A stretch of 27,621 bases of DNA from an uncultured Bacteroidales bacterium (GCA_900321775.1 ONXE01000026.1:1-27621), one strand, 5' to 3'; positions 13,468 through 22,356 are shown, counted from the first letter of the stretch. Program-made: numbers and translations. Notes: a model not told the origin generated them from the letters alone.

Positions 13468-14628
13468 ATGAAAAGATTTCTTATAGGACTTATAGGACTG
13501 ATAGGACTAATAAGCCCCGTTTGCGCTGAAGAGCAAGCCGACTCGATAGAGGGTTGGCAGTTTACCACAATCGACTCTGTCGGCATCACGCCTGTCAAGG
13601 ACCAGAACAGGTCGGGCACGTGCTGGTGCTTCTCGACCATCGGCTTCCTGGAGAGCGAGATTCTCCGTACCAAAGGCATCGAACTGGATCTGAGCGAGAT
13701 GTTCATCGTCAACCACAACATGCTGGACCGCGCCACGTATTTCGTTCGTCAGTACGGCGAGGGTAGCCAGTACGCCCCCGGCGGCTCGGCTTACGACGTG
13801 CTGTATTGCATGGAGCACTACGGACTGGTCACGCAAGACGCTATGCCCGGCATTCGCTATGGCGACACGCTGCCCAACCACACCGAAGTGGATGCTATCT
13901 GCAAGGGCTTCTTGAATGGCATCACCGGCGGCAAGGTGAAGAAACTCAGCCCCGTTTGGCGCGAGGCGTTCCAGGCTATCTGGGATACTTATTTGGGCAA
14001 ATGTCCGGAGACATTTACCTACAACGGCAAAACCTACACGCCGCTGGAGTTCAAAGAGTGGCTCGGACTGAAAGAGTCGGATTATGTGTCGCTTACTTCC
14101 TACACCCATCACCCCTTTTATACGCGTTTTGCGCTGGAAGTGCCTGACAATTGGCGCATGGATCAGATGTACAACGTGCCGATGGACGAGATGATGCAGA
14201 TTATCGACAATGCTATCCGTCACGGCTACACCATGGCTTGGGGCGCAGATGTCAGCGAAACAGGCTTCACCCGCAAAGGTATTGGCGTGATGCCCGACGC
14301 TGACCATGGTGCCGACATCACCGGCTCCGACGCGGCCAAATGGCTCGGACTCTCTGCCGACGACAAGCGCAAAGAACTCACCAAGAAACCCTTGCCCGAA
14401 GTAGAAGTGACCCAGGAGATGCGCCAGAAAGCCTACGACAACTGGGAAACCACGGACCAGAACGGCAAGGAATACTATATGGTGAAGAACTCATGGGGTA
14501 CAGCCAAGTCAGACTACAAAGGCATCTGGTACGTCAGCCGCGCGTTCATGGCTTATAAGACCAACAACATCGTCGTACACAAAGACGCTATTCCCAAAGA
14601 CATTCGCAAAAAACTCGGAATCAAGTAA
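13468..14628 (+). CDS. C1B (bleomycin hydrolase/PepC-like) peptidase lacking the catalytic histidine segment
   Basis: A papain-fold aminopeptidase-like protein of 386 residues, exported by a signal peptide whose core is three Leu-Ile-Gly repeats, cut near VCA-EEQ. The oxyanion Gln (Q47) and catalytic Cys (C52 in GTCWCF) are present, as is the catalytic Asn (N341 in VKNSWG). In Bacteroidales relatives, as I recall them, a stretch of the form DDHGMxIxGxAxDQNG stands between 'NxxTT' and 'KEYYMVKNSWG' and supplies the catalytic His. Here residues 326-333 read WETTDQNG and run directly on, so about 12 residues including that His are missing and the frame is kept. The nearest upstream His lies about 55 residues before the Asn. 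The protein is probably an inactive homolog, or the deletion is an assembly error. It sits one base after prfB. Confidence 0.9.
   Translation: MKRFLIGLIGLIGLISPVCAEEQADSIEGWQFTTIDSVGITPVKDQNRSGTCWCFSTIGFLESEILRTKGIELDLSEMFIVNHNMLDRATYFVRQYGEGSQYAPGGSAYDVLYCMEHYGLVTQDAMPGIRYGDTLPNHTEVDAICKGFLNGITGGKVKKLSPVWREAFQAIWDTYLGKCPETFTYNGKTYTPLEFKEWLGLKESDYVSLTSYTHHPFYTRFALEVPDNWRMDQMYNVPMDEMMQIIDNAIRHGYTMAWGADVSETGFTRKGIGVMPDADHGADITGSDAAKWLGLSADDKRKELTKKPLPEVEVTQEMRQKAYDNWETTDQNGKEYYMVKNSWGTAKSDYKGIWYVSRAFMAYKTNNIVVHKDAIPKDIRKKLGIK
13480..13515 (+). repeat. 9-bp tandem repeat coding the signal-peptide core
   Basis: CTTATAGGA, CTTATAGGA, CTGATAGGA and the decayed CTAATAAGC are read as Leu-Ile-Gly three times and then Leu-Ile-Ser. 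The repeat builds the hydrophobic core of the peptidase signal peptide. Confidence 0.85.
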
Positions 14629-14629
14629 T

Positions 14630-14665
14630 CGTCAATAGTAACTCGTAAATTGTCAAATCGTAAAT
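14630..14665. repeat. Heptad array between the peptidase and prenyltransferase genes
   Basis: Units CGTCAAT, AGTAACT, CGTAAAT, TGTCAAAT and CGTAAAT (one has 8 bases) fill the gap. The array begins just after the peptidase TAA and ends inside the prenyltransferase ATG (14664). The last 21 bases match 24574-24594 at 19 of 21 positions. Confidence 0.8.
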
Positions 14666-15692
14666 GATTAAACGTTGGCTCTATAATGCGCGGAGTTTTG
14701 CTGTTCCGCAGAATTTGATGCCCAGCATTCTGACCGTAGTGATGGCGTTGGGCGTGTCCGGTTTCAATATCTGGTTGGGCTTGCTGGCCGTACTGGGCGT
14801 ATGCCTGGTACACCTTGGCGGCAACCTGTTGGACGACTATTTTGACTGGCAGGACGAACTGCTGGACTATCGTGAGGAACTCCGAAAAGAGGGCGAAAAG
14901 GCCTTTACCGACAAATACCCGTACCTTCGCGACGGCTCGACCACCCTTGGACAGTTGCGTGCCGCTATTGCCGTGTTCTTTGGACTGGCTTTCCTTTGCG
15001 GACTGATTATCTGGATTGCGCGCGACTTCGACATGACGCTCGTCGTCATTGCGGCTATTGCTGCTTTCCTCTGCTTCTTCTACTCTGCTCCTCCCTTCAA
15101 ACTCGGGTTCCACGGTCTGGGAGAGTTGGTGATAGGTCTGTGTTTCGGCCCGTGTCTGGTTTGCGGCGTCTATGAGGCGGCATGCGGTGGACTCTTCACC
15201 GAGAACGGCTTTGCATGGCATATACTGATGCTGGGCTTTGCCATAGGTATGTTCGTGACCAATATCCTCTATACGCACTCCTTCGTGGAGCGTCATGTGG
15301 ACGAGGTAAGTCATAAGAAAACGCTGGCAGTGTTGCTCAAAACCGATGCCGCCGGACTGACCGCATACGCCATCTTCCTGTTCGTTCCGTTCATGCTGGT
15401 AATCGGCTGCGTAGTGGCCGGATATATCCATTGGGCGTACAGCCTCGTGCTGCTCATGCTGCCCCGCGCTATCTGGGTGATGTGGGCCATGGTGATGTTC
15501 GCCAAGAAGGTAGAGGTGCCCACCGACAATCCTCCGCGCTGGCTCGGCCCGATGGACAACTGGGACAAAATTGAACAGGACAACAGGTACTACCTGATGC
15601 GCTGGTACACCATGCGTAACGTCAACACAGGCTTCTGCCTCATCATGGCTTTGGTGAAAATCACCTTATATATTATTAGTATAGTAGGATGA
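14664..15692 (+). CDS. UbiA family prenyltransferase
   Basis: An integral membrane enzyme of the UbiA/MenA superfamily, which joins polyprenyl diphosphates to aromatic or lipid acceptors. The 342 residues form about eight or nine hydrophobic helices. The first Asp-rich motif is GNLLDDYFDWQDE (about 53-65) and the second is in SFVERHVDEVSHKKTL (about 207-222), in the loops where the Mg-diphosphate site is expected. A soluble stretch (YREELRKEGEKAFTDKYPYL) follows motif 1. It could be a menaquinone-pathway MenA, but it does not look like the standard MenA of the order, and no other men gene is nearby. Its stop overlaps the next gene's start by four bases (ATGA), tying it to the radical SAM protein. 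Confidence 0.85.
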   Translation: MIKRWLYNARSFAVPQNLMPSILTVVMALGVSGFNIWLGLLAVLGVCLVHLGGNLLDDYFDWQDELLDYREELRKEGEKAFTDKYPYLRDGSTTLGQLRAAIAVFFGLAFLCGLIIWIARDFDMTLVVIAAIAAFLCFFYSAPPFKLGFHGLGELVIGLCFGPCLVCGVYEAACGGLFTENGFAWHILMLGFAIGMFVTNILYTHSFVERHVDEVSHKKTLAVLLKTDAAGLTAYAIFLFVPFMLVIGCVVAGYIHWAYSLVLLMLPRAIWVMWAMVMFAKKVEVPTDNPPRWLGPMDNWDKIEQDNRYYLMRWYTMRNVNTGFCLIMALVKITLYIISIVG

Positions 15693-16642
15693 ACAAATTA
15701 GGTCAGTTGGCATACCTCGGGCAGTGGTACGTGCGTGCTCTATTGGGTCGTCGCGCACCACTGCAGAGTGTTATCTTCATCCTGGACCGTTGCAATCTGC
15801 GTTGCAAGCATTGTTCGGTCTATGAACTGGAGCATCCGCGTTGCAAGTCCTTCGACACAATCCGCGAGGAGCTTGAGGATTGCTACCGCGCCGGCAGTCG
15901 CTTTGTCGATTTCGAGGGTGGGGAGTTGTACTTGTGGAAGGACCGGCAAGCGCCCGGCGACAACCAACCTGCGGCTGAATACGACATCAACGATGTCATC
16001 GACTTGGCGCATCAAATAGGCTTCTATAGTGCCACTATCACCACCAACGCGCAGATTCCTTTCAACGGTTCGCATGCTGACCAGGTGTTCGTGTCTATGG
16101 ACGGAGTGGGGCATTACCACGACGATATCCGTGGCGAAGGAACTTTTTCAAGACTCGAGAAATACATTCGCGAGTTCCACCGCGAGAAACCCGTTTGCGT
16201 GAACATGGTCATCAACAACCGCAACTATCCCTGTGTGGAGGAGACGATTGAGTACGTCAAGAACAACCCTGACATCGACCAGATAGCCCTCAATTTCCAC
16301 ACCCCCTTCAAGGAAACGGAATCGCTCTATCTGGACAACGACATACGCAACCGCCTGATAGACACGCTGATAGACTACAAGCGGCGAGGCTATCCCATCA
16401 TGAATACCGTCAGCGGACTCAAAGCAATGAAAGTGCGCGGCAACCGCGTCGTCTGCACCGATCGGTACTGCTGGATAACCAATTTTATTTTCTCCGACGG
16501 CAGCCGTTCACCCAAGTGTATGGGATATACCCACGGCGTTTGTGACCGTTGCGGATTCTCCATGGGAGGCGAGATGTACAGCGTCTTCCACCTCAACCCC
16601 GAGACGATTCTCGCGGGCATGAAACTCAGACTCAAACAATAA
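15689..16642 (+). CDS. Radical SAM protein with C-terminal cysteine cluster
   Basis: A 317-residue radical SAM enzyme. The SAM-binding [4Fe-4S] motif is C35-x3-C39-x2-C42 (CNLRCKHC), followed by GGELYL and SMDG strands typical of the barrel. Five cysteines near the C-terminus (C256, C261, C277, C285, C288) could hold a second cluster, as in SPASM or twitch domains. The layout resembles enzymes acting on peptides or lipids, but I cannot name the substrate. It overlaps the prenyltransferase gene by four bases, so both products are probably made in step and may modify the same lipid or quinone (inference). dnaE follows after 21 bases. Confidence 0.85.
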   Translation: MNKLGQLAYLGQWYVRALLGRRAPLQSVIFILDRCNLRCKHCSVYELEHPRCKSFDTIREELEDCYRAGSRFVDFEGGELYLWKDRQAPGDNQPAAEYDINDVIDLAHQIGFYSATITTNAQIPFNGSHADQVFVSMDGVGHYHDDIRGEGTFSRLEKYIREFHREKPVCVNMVINNRNYPCVEETIEYVKNNPDIDQIALNFHTPFKETESLYLDNDIRNRLIDTLIDYKRRGYPIMNTVSGLKAMKVRGNRVVCTDRYCWITNFIFSDGSRSPKCMGYTHGVCDRCGFSMGGEMYSVFHLNPETILAGMKLRLKQ

Positions 16643-16663
16643 ACTCAATCACGATATAACAGA

Positions 16664-19600
16664 ATGGATACCTTCACACATTTGCACGTTCACTCCCATT
16701 ATTCGCTCCTCGACGGCATGTCGAAGATAAACGAATTGGTGGATAAATGCCTCCGCACCGGCATGCATGCCATGGCCCTGACCGACCACGGTAATATGTA
16801 TGGCGTGAAGGATTTTCTCGACTATTCGAAGAAAGTGAACGGGGCTGCCAAAGGCAAGGTGAAGGATTGCAAGGAGCGGATCGCAAAGGCCAAAGAGCGT
16901 ATTGCCGAGAAACCCAAGTGGGAAAAAGTGCTGAGTGAAGGGCGTTGGCCTGAAGATGATGGTGGTGCCGAATTGACCGAGCACGACCGAAAAGATGTGA
17001 CGCAGAAACTGCAGGACAGCAAGACGGCTGAAAAAGCGCTGCCCAAATACGAGGAAGAGTTGCCCCAGCTGGAAAAGAAAGCCGCGGAGTTCATCCCCTT
17101 CAAACCTATTGTTGGTGTAGAGGCCTATTGCGCTCGCCGAAGCCGTTTGGACAAAGACCGCAACGTCAAATACCGCAATACCAAGGGTAAGGAGAAGATA
17201 ACCGACTCGTCCGGCTGGCACCTGATTCTGCTGGCCAAGAATATTCAGGGTTACCGCAATCTCTGCCGCATGGTCAGCATCTCTTTCATTGACGGTTTCT
17301 ACGGTAAGCCGCGTATCGACAAGCAGCTGATTGAGGAATATCACGAAGGACTTATCTGTTGCTCAGCATGTCTCGGAGGCGAACTGCCGCAACTCATTAT
17401 GCAAGGCAAACGCGACGAGGCAGAGAAGAGTGCACAGTGGTTCAAGAGCATCTTCGGTGAAGACTATTATATCGAGATTCAGCGTCATCAGACCGACAAA
17501 GTGCGTGGTAATCAGGATACCTACCAGCAGCAGATGCTCGTCAACCCCGTACTCATGGAAATAGCCGCAAACAACGGCATCAAGGTCATCTGCACCAATG
17601 ACGCGCATTTTGTGGAAGAGGAACATGCCGATGCGCACGAACTGCTGGTGCTGCTCAATACCGGTCGTACCATGGCTGACATCAACAAAAGCATGGACGA
17701 TGAGACCGATGACAATATGGCCTACACCAAGCAGGAATGGCTCAAGACGCCCGAGGAGATGGCCGCTATCTTCAGCGACGTGCCCGAGGCGCTTGCCAAC
17801 ACCCAGGAGATAGTAGATAAGATTGAGACCTACGATATCGACTGCGGCCCGATCATGCCTAAGTTCCCCATTCCCGAGGAGTTTGGCACCGAGGCCGAAT
17901 GGCGCAACAAATATACCGAGCAGGATCTGTTCGACGAGTTCACTCGCGATGAAAACGGCAAGGTTGTGCTGTCGCAGGAGGCTGCTGAGAAGAAAATCGA
18001 GGCCTTAGGCGGGTATGAGAAACTCTACCGCATCAAGTTTGAGGCCGACTATCTGGCCAAACTGACCTGGGAGGGCGCACGCAAACGCTATGGTGAGCGG
18101 GTTGACGCCGAAACGCCTGAAGGTCAGGCTCTACGCGAGCGTATCAACTTTGAGTTGCACGTGATGAAAACAATGGGTTTCCCAGGTTACTTCCTCATCG
18201 TGTACGATTACATCCGCGCTGCACGCGAGGAACTGGGCGTGTCGGTCGGTCCGGGCCGTGGTTCGGCTGCCGGCTCCGTCGTGGCCTATTGTCTTCGCAT
18301 CACGGACGTGGACCCGTTGCCCTACGACCTCCTGTTCGAACGTTTCCTTAATCCGGACCGAATATCGCTGCCGGATATTGATGTGGACTTCGAAGACGCC
18401 GGACGAGGCAAAGTGTTGGATTGGGTAAGTGGCAAGTACGGCAAAACGCATGTGGCGCATATCATTACCTACGGCACTATGGCATCCAAATCAGCCATAG
18501 CCGATGTGGGGCGCGTGCTGAACATCCCGCTTCCTGAGGTCAACAAAATCAAGTCCTATGTGCCCGAACGCAGTTTTCCGGACAACATCAAAGACGAGAA
18601 AGGCAAGTCGCCCAAAGTCAACCTGACCAACTGCTACAAATATGTAAAGGAACTGCGTGACATTCTCGGCTCGGATAACGAAGAAGAGAAAGCCATGTTG
18701 CACTACGCCGATGAACTGGAGGACACCATTCGTCAGGTAGGTATTCACGCATGTGGTGTCATCATCGGCGCAGACGACCTGACCAAGTTTGCTCCGCTCG
18801 CCACTGTCAAAGACCGCGCTTCCGGAAAGGATATCATGGTCACCCAGTACGACGGACACGTGGTCGAATCCGTCGGACTCATCAAGATGGACTTCCTCGG
18901 CCTCATCACCCTGACTATCATCAAGGAGACGCTTGAGAACATCAAAAAGACCCACAACGGGCTGGAAGTGGACATTGACCACATTCCGGTGGACGACGAG
19001 TTGACATACAAACTTTTCCAGGAGGGACGCACCATTGCTACGTTCCAGTTTGAGTCGGCGGGCATGCAGAAATACCTGCGTGAACTCAAACCTACCGTGT
19101 TGCCTGACCTCATCGCCATGAATGCCCTCTACCGTCCCGGACCGATGGACTACATTCCGCAGTTCATACGCCGCAAAAACGGTTTGGAACCTATTGAGTA
19201 TGATATCCCCATCATGGAGAAGTATCTCAAGGACACCTACGGTATCACGGTCTATCAGGAACAGGTCATGCTGCTTAGTCGCCTTCTCGCAGGCTTTACG
19301 CGTGGTGAGTCCGACTCCCTCCGTAAGGCCATGGGTAAGAAGAAAAAGGACATTGTTGACGCCATGAAGCCCAAGTTTATCGAGGGTGGACGCAAGCGCG
19401 GATACGATTCGGAAATCCTCGACAAGATATGGACGGATTGGGAGAAGTTTGCATCCTATGCGTTCAACAAATCGCACGCTACTTGCTATGCTTGGGTGGC
19501 CTACCAAACCGGTTATCTGAAAGCACATTATCCCGCTGAATTCATGGCGGCCAACTTGACCGTCTCCAAGGACGATATCACCAAAGTGACTAAACTGATG

Positions 19601-20956
19601 GAGGAGTGCAAATACTTGAGAATCAAAGTCTTGCCTCCTGATGTCAACGAGTCGGACCTCAATTTTATGGTCAACGAAGAGGGGAACATCCGCTTCGGTT
19701 TGGGTGGTATCAAGGGCGTTGGCGAAGGTGCTGTCATCGCCATCTTGAATGAACGCAAGAGTGGAGGAAAGTTCACTTCTATCTTCGATTTCGTGGAACG
19801 CGTCAGCCTCACTGCCTGCAACAGGAAAGTGATTGAGAGTCTCGCCACCAGCGGCGCTTTTGACTGCTTCCAGAACTTCTACCGCGAACAACTCTTTTCC
19901 ACCAACAGCAAGGGCGACAATGTTTTGGACACCATCATGCGTTACGGAAACCGTTTCCAGGCTGAGAAACAGGAACAGCAAAACTCGCTGTTCTCCATGT
20001 TCGGCGATGAGGGCGGGGTAGAGATTCAGCATCCCGAGATGCCGCAGACCGAACGCTGGGGAACCATCGAACGACTCAATAAAGAGAAGAACCTCATCGG
20101 CATCTACCTCTCTGCGCACCCTTTGGACGAATATGAGTTCGAACTCAACGAGATGTGCGATATCCATACCGATGATATGAACTATTTCTCCAAGTGGAAC
20201 CGCAACCTGATTAATCAGGAAGATCCGTCACGCAACAGGCCCAGAGCCTATGTGCCTGCGGAAGGTGAACCCGACCCTCAGGAGTGGTTGCTGAAGCACG
20301 AGGACCGACAGGCTCATATTGGCGGCATCATCACTTCGTTCACACCGCGCGTCTCGCGTAACGGCAACTCCTATGCCGAATATACGCTCGAGGACTATTT
20401 GGGCAGTTACACCTTTACACTCTTTGGCCAGGATTTCGTAAACTTTGGACCGCGCCTTCAGCCAAATAGTTTCGTCTTCATTACCGGCGTCTTCCAGCAA
20501 CGTGGTGCCGAGCGTATCCGGCAGAACAGAGCGAAGTTCCGTAATAGCAAGCCTTACGAGCCGCTGCCTTTCGACCAGGCTGAGTACGAGTTCCTTATCA
20601 AAGAGGTGGAATCGTTGGACGGATTACAAGCCAAGTCGCTGCGCGAGATTGTGCTCGAAATGCCCATTGAGAATATCCACGACGAGTTCAATCAACTACT
20701 TCGTGACGAGTGCGAGAGGTTGGGGGAAGAAATTGAGAATCAGCGTAAAGCGGAGAAAAAAGCCAACGTGCATCCCAACCAGCAAAAGCAGTTTGCTGCT
20801 GCGGCACTCAAGGTGATTCTGCACGACGAGACCAACCAGACTCATATCCAGTTGAGCAGCAGTAAATACCAACTGTTTGTTGACCGTCCGTTCTATGCTT
20901 TTCTGCAGGACCTCCGCAAGAACGGCACGTGTGACTACCGTATAGTGTTTGACTGA
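16664..20956 (+). CDS. dnaE: DNA polymerase III subunit alpha
   Basis: The replicative polymerase catalytic subunit. It begins with a PHP domain that keeps its metal motifs HVHSHYSLLDG and LTDHGNMYG. Polymerase motifs are GPGRGSAAGS (about 528), the two catalytic Asp in SLPDIDVDFED (about 568-577), and the third in IKMDFLGL (about 742). Helix-hairpin-helix DNA binding (FGLGGIKGVGEGA) and an OB fold (about 1215-1290) follow. At 1430 residues it is long; E. coli DnaE has 1160. Part of the excess is a charged, probably coiled-coil insert of about 80 residues inside the PHP domain (about 61-142). I recall shorter inserts at this place in other Bacteroidota. It lies 21 bases after the radical SAM gene and converges with folC. 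Confidence 0.97.
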   Translation: MDTFTHLHVHSHYSLLDGMSKINELVDKCLRTGMHAMALTDHGNMYGVKDFLDYSKKVNGAAKGKVKDCKERIAKAKERIAEKPKWEKVLSEGRWPEDDGGAELTEHDRKDVTQKLQDSKTAEKALPKYEEELPQLEKKAAEFIPFKPIVGVEAYCARRSRLDKDRNVKYRNTKGKEKITDSSGWHLILLAKNIQGYRNLCRMVSISFIDGFYGKPRIDKQLIEEYHEGLICCSACLGGELPQLIMQGKRDEAEKSAQWFKSIFGEDYYIEIQRHQTDKVRGNQDTYQQQMLVNPVLMEIAANNGIKVICTNDAHFVEEEHADAHELLVLLNTGRTMADINKSMDDETDDNMAYTKQEWLKTPEEMAAIFSDVPEALANTQEIVDKIETYDIDCGPIMPKFPIPEEFGTEAEWRNKYTEQDLFDEFTRDENGKVVLSQEAAEKKIEALGGYEKLYRIKFEADYLAKLTWEGARKRYGERVDAETPEGQALRERINFELHVMKTMGFPGYFLIVYDYIRAAREELGVSVGPGRGSAAGSVVAYCLRITDVDPLPYDLLFERFLNPDRISLPDIDVDFEDAGRGKVLDWVSGKYGKTHVAHIITYGTMASKSAIADVGRVLNIPLPEVNKIKSYVPERSFPDNIKDEKGKSPKVNLTNCYKYVKELRDILGSDNEEEKAMLHYADELEDTIRQVGIHACGVIIGADDLTKFAPLATVKDRASGKDIMVTQYDGHVVESVGLIKMDFLGLITLTIIKETLENIKKTHNGLEVDIDHIPVDDELTYKLFQEGRTIATFQFESAGMQKYLRELKPTVLPDLIAMNALYRPGPMDYIPQFIRRKNGLEPIEYDIPIMEKYLKDTYGITVYQEQVMLLSRLLAGFTRGESDSLRKAMGKKKKDIVDAMKPKFIEGGRKRGYDSEILDKIWTDWEKFASYAFNKSHATCYAWVAYQTGYLKAHYPAEFMAANLTVSKDDITKVTKLMEECKYLRIKVLPPDVNESDLNFMVNEEGNIRFGLGGIKGVGEGAVIAILNERKSGGKFTSIFDFVERVSLTACNRKVIESLATSGAFDCFQNFYREQLFSTNSKGDNVLDTIMRYGNRFQAEKQEQQNSLFSMFGDEGGVEIQHPEMPQTERWGTIERLNKEKNLIGIYLSAHPLDEYEFELNEMCDIHTDDMNYFSKWNRNLINQEDPSRNRPRAYVPAEGEPDPQEWLLKHEDRQAHIGGIITSFTPRVSRNGNSYAEYTLEDYLGSYTFTLFGQDFVNFGPRLQPNSFVFITGVFQQRGAERIRQNRAKFRNSKPYEPLPFDQAEYEFLIKEVESLDGLQAKSLREIVLEMPIENIHDEFNQLLRDECERLGEEIENQRKAEKKANVHPNQQKQFAAAALKVILHDETNQTHIQLSSSKYQLFVDRPFYAFLQDLRKNGTCDYRIVFD

Positions 20957-20989
20957 TTATCCACGCGAAACAATCATCCTCAGGAAAGA

Positions 20990-21025
20990 ATTTTCAATTT
21001 TCCATTTTCAATTTTCAATTTTTTT
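20990..21025. repeat. Heptad array across the folC stop codon
   Basis: Units ATTTTCA, ATTTTCC, ATTTTCA, ATTTTCA and ATTTTTTT fill much of the 51-base gap between convergent dnaE and folC and enter folC. Read on the minus strand they encode the last folC residues (KKIEN) and its TGA stop. No strong hairpin terminator is visible in the gap. Confidence 0.85.
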
Positions 21026-22297
21026 CATCGCCTCTCCGACAACGTAGTTGCTTCCGCCAACGAAGATTACATCATCGGCTTTGGCATCTTCTATAGCTGA
21101 TTTCAGCGCTACGTTCACCGGCCCGTAGGCTTGACCTATCAGGCCGTGCAACAACCCTTTGCGACACATTTCGTCAGAGTCGATTGCCCGTTTTGTCTGG
21201 GCTTCCGTCCAGTAGTAGTATGCTTCTTTCGGGAGCAAAGTCATCACGGTATCTACATCTTTGTCGTTCACCATACCGAACACCATTCTCAAGTGGCTGT
21301 CGCCTTTGGAGAGTTCTTTCAGTTGCTCTACGTACGTTCGGATGCCGTGAGCGTTATGGCCTGTGTCGCAAAGAATCAAAGGTGTTTGCGACAGCACCTC
21401 CCAGCGCCCACGTAGTCCTGTTAGCGTACATACATGCTTAAACCCTTCTGCTATGGCTTCTTTCGTTAGAGTGGAGAAGGTGTCACGCAGTACGCGCAAC
21501 GCCACATAGGCTGTTTGCAGGTTCTTCTCTTGATACGCACCTTTCAGCTCAGATTCAGGAGCTTCTTGCTTCCGCATCTTGCTTAGATAACCGCATTGGT
21601 CGGCAAACCAAATCTTGCAGTTCGTAGTTTCAAGTCCGTCACCTAAGATTCCACACTCCGCAGCCTTCCCCAAGAATACGCCTTCTGTTTCGGGTTGCGT
21701 CTCACCAATTACGCAGGGTACGCATGGCTTGATGATTCCTGCTTTTTCCCCGGCAATTTTCTGCAACGAATTTCCCAGAAACTCCGTGTGGTCCAAACCA
21801 ATATTGGTGATAACACTCAGAAGCGGTGTGACGATGTTTGTCGCATCCAATCGTCCGCCCAATCCTACTTCTATTACAGCTACATCCACTTTTTCTTTTG
21901 CAAAGTAAGAGAATGCGAGAGCGGTTACTGTTTCAAAAAACGATGGTTGTACTTTGTCCAGAAATTCACGGTTTTTTTCTACAAAGTCAGCCACGTAATC
22001 CTTGTTCACCATTTCTCCGTTGATACGGATGCGTTCACGAAAATCCACCAGGTGCGGGCTGGTATATAATCCTACCTTCAGCCCTGCGCTCTGCAGTGCA
22101 GCTGCTATCAGGTGAGCAGTCGATCCCTTGCCGTTAGTGCCGGCAATATGCACGCACTTAAACCGTTTCTGCGGGTCACCCACATGTTCCATTAACTGAA
22201 TCACATTCTCCAACCCGGGTTTATACGCCGCTGCCCCAACCACATGAAACGGTGGCCTGGAGTTCAACAGATACTCTAACGCTTCTTCGTATTTCAT
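21008..22297 (-). CDS. folC: Bifunctional folylpolyglutamate / dihydrofolate synthase
   Basis: Adds glutamate to dihydropteroate and then to folates, an ATP-dependent Mur-ligase-fold enzyme of the cytoplasm. It has 430 residues from the ATG at 22297. The P-loop is GTNGKGST (53-60); TSPHLVDFRERIRING, VGLGGRLDATN, the TNIGLDHTEFLG stretch and CDTGHNAHG are all family signatures. The frame is open further upstream to 22396, but that part crosses the promoter at 22325-22356 and is rejected. Its stop lies in a heptad repeat. It is transcribed alone and diverges from prmA, with 27 bases between the two promoters. Confidence 0.96.
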   Translation of the reverse strand: MKYEEALEYLLNSRPPFHVVGAAAYKPGLENVIQLMEHVGDPQKRFKCVHIAGTNGKGSTAHLIAAALQSAGLKVGLYTSPHLVDFRERIRINGEMVNKDYVADFVEKNREFLDKVQPSFFETVTALAFSYFAKEKVDVAVIEVGLGGRLDATNIVTPLLSVITNIGLDHTEFLGNSLQKIAGEKAGIIKPCVPCVIGETQPETEGVFLGKAAECGILGDGLETTNCKIWFADQCGYLSKMRKQEAPESELKGAYQEKNLQTAYVALRVLRDTFSTLTKEAIAEGFKHVCTLTGLRGRWEVLSQTPLILCDTGHNAHGIRTYVEQLKELSKGDSHLRMVFGMVNDKDVDTVMTLLPKEAYYYWTEAQTKRAIDSDEMCRKGLLHGLIGQAYGPVNVALKSAIEDAKADDVIFVGGSNYVVGEAMKKIEN

Positions 22298-22324
22298 CGT
22301 CTTTTGCTGAATGGTTTGCGAGTG

Positions 22325-22356
22325 CAAAGGTACTGCTTTTTTGCGACATATGCAAA
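22325..22356 (-). promoter_or_regulatory. Bacteroidota promoter for folC
   Basis: On the minus strand: -33 TTTG (22356-22353), spacer CATATGTCGCAAAAAAGCAG, and -7 TACCTTTG (22332-22325) followed by CACTC. The leader to the folC ATG is about 20 bases, which fixes that start. Confidence 0.85.

Noticed and set aside
18491..20167. A 558-codon open frame antisense to dnaE
   Set aside because: It mirrors the codon positions of dnaE, has no recognisable domain and lies fully inside a certain gene.
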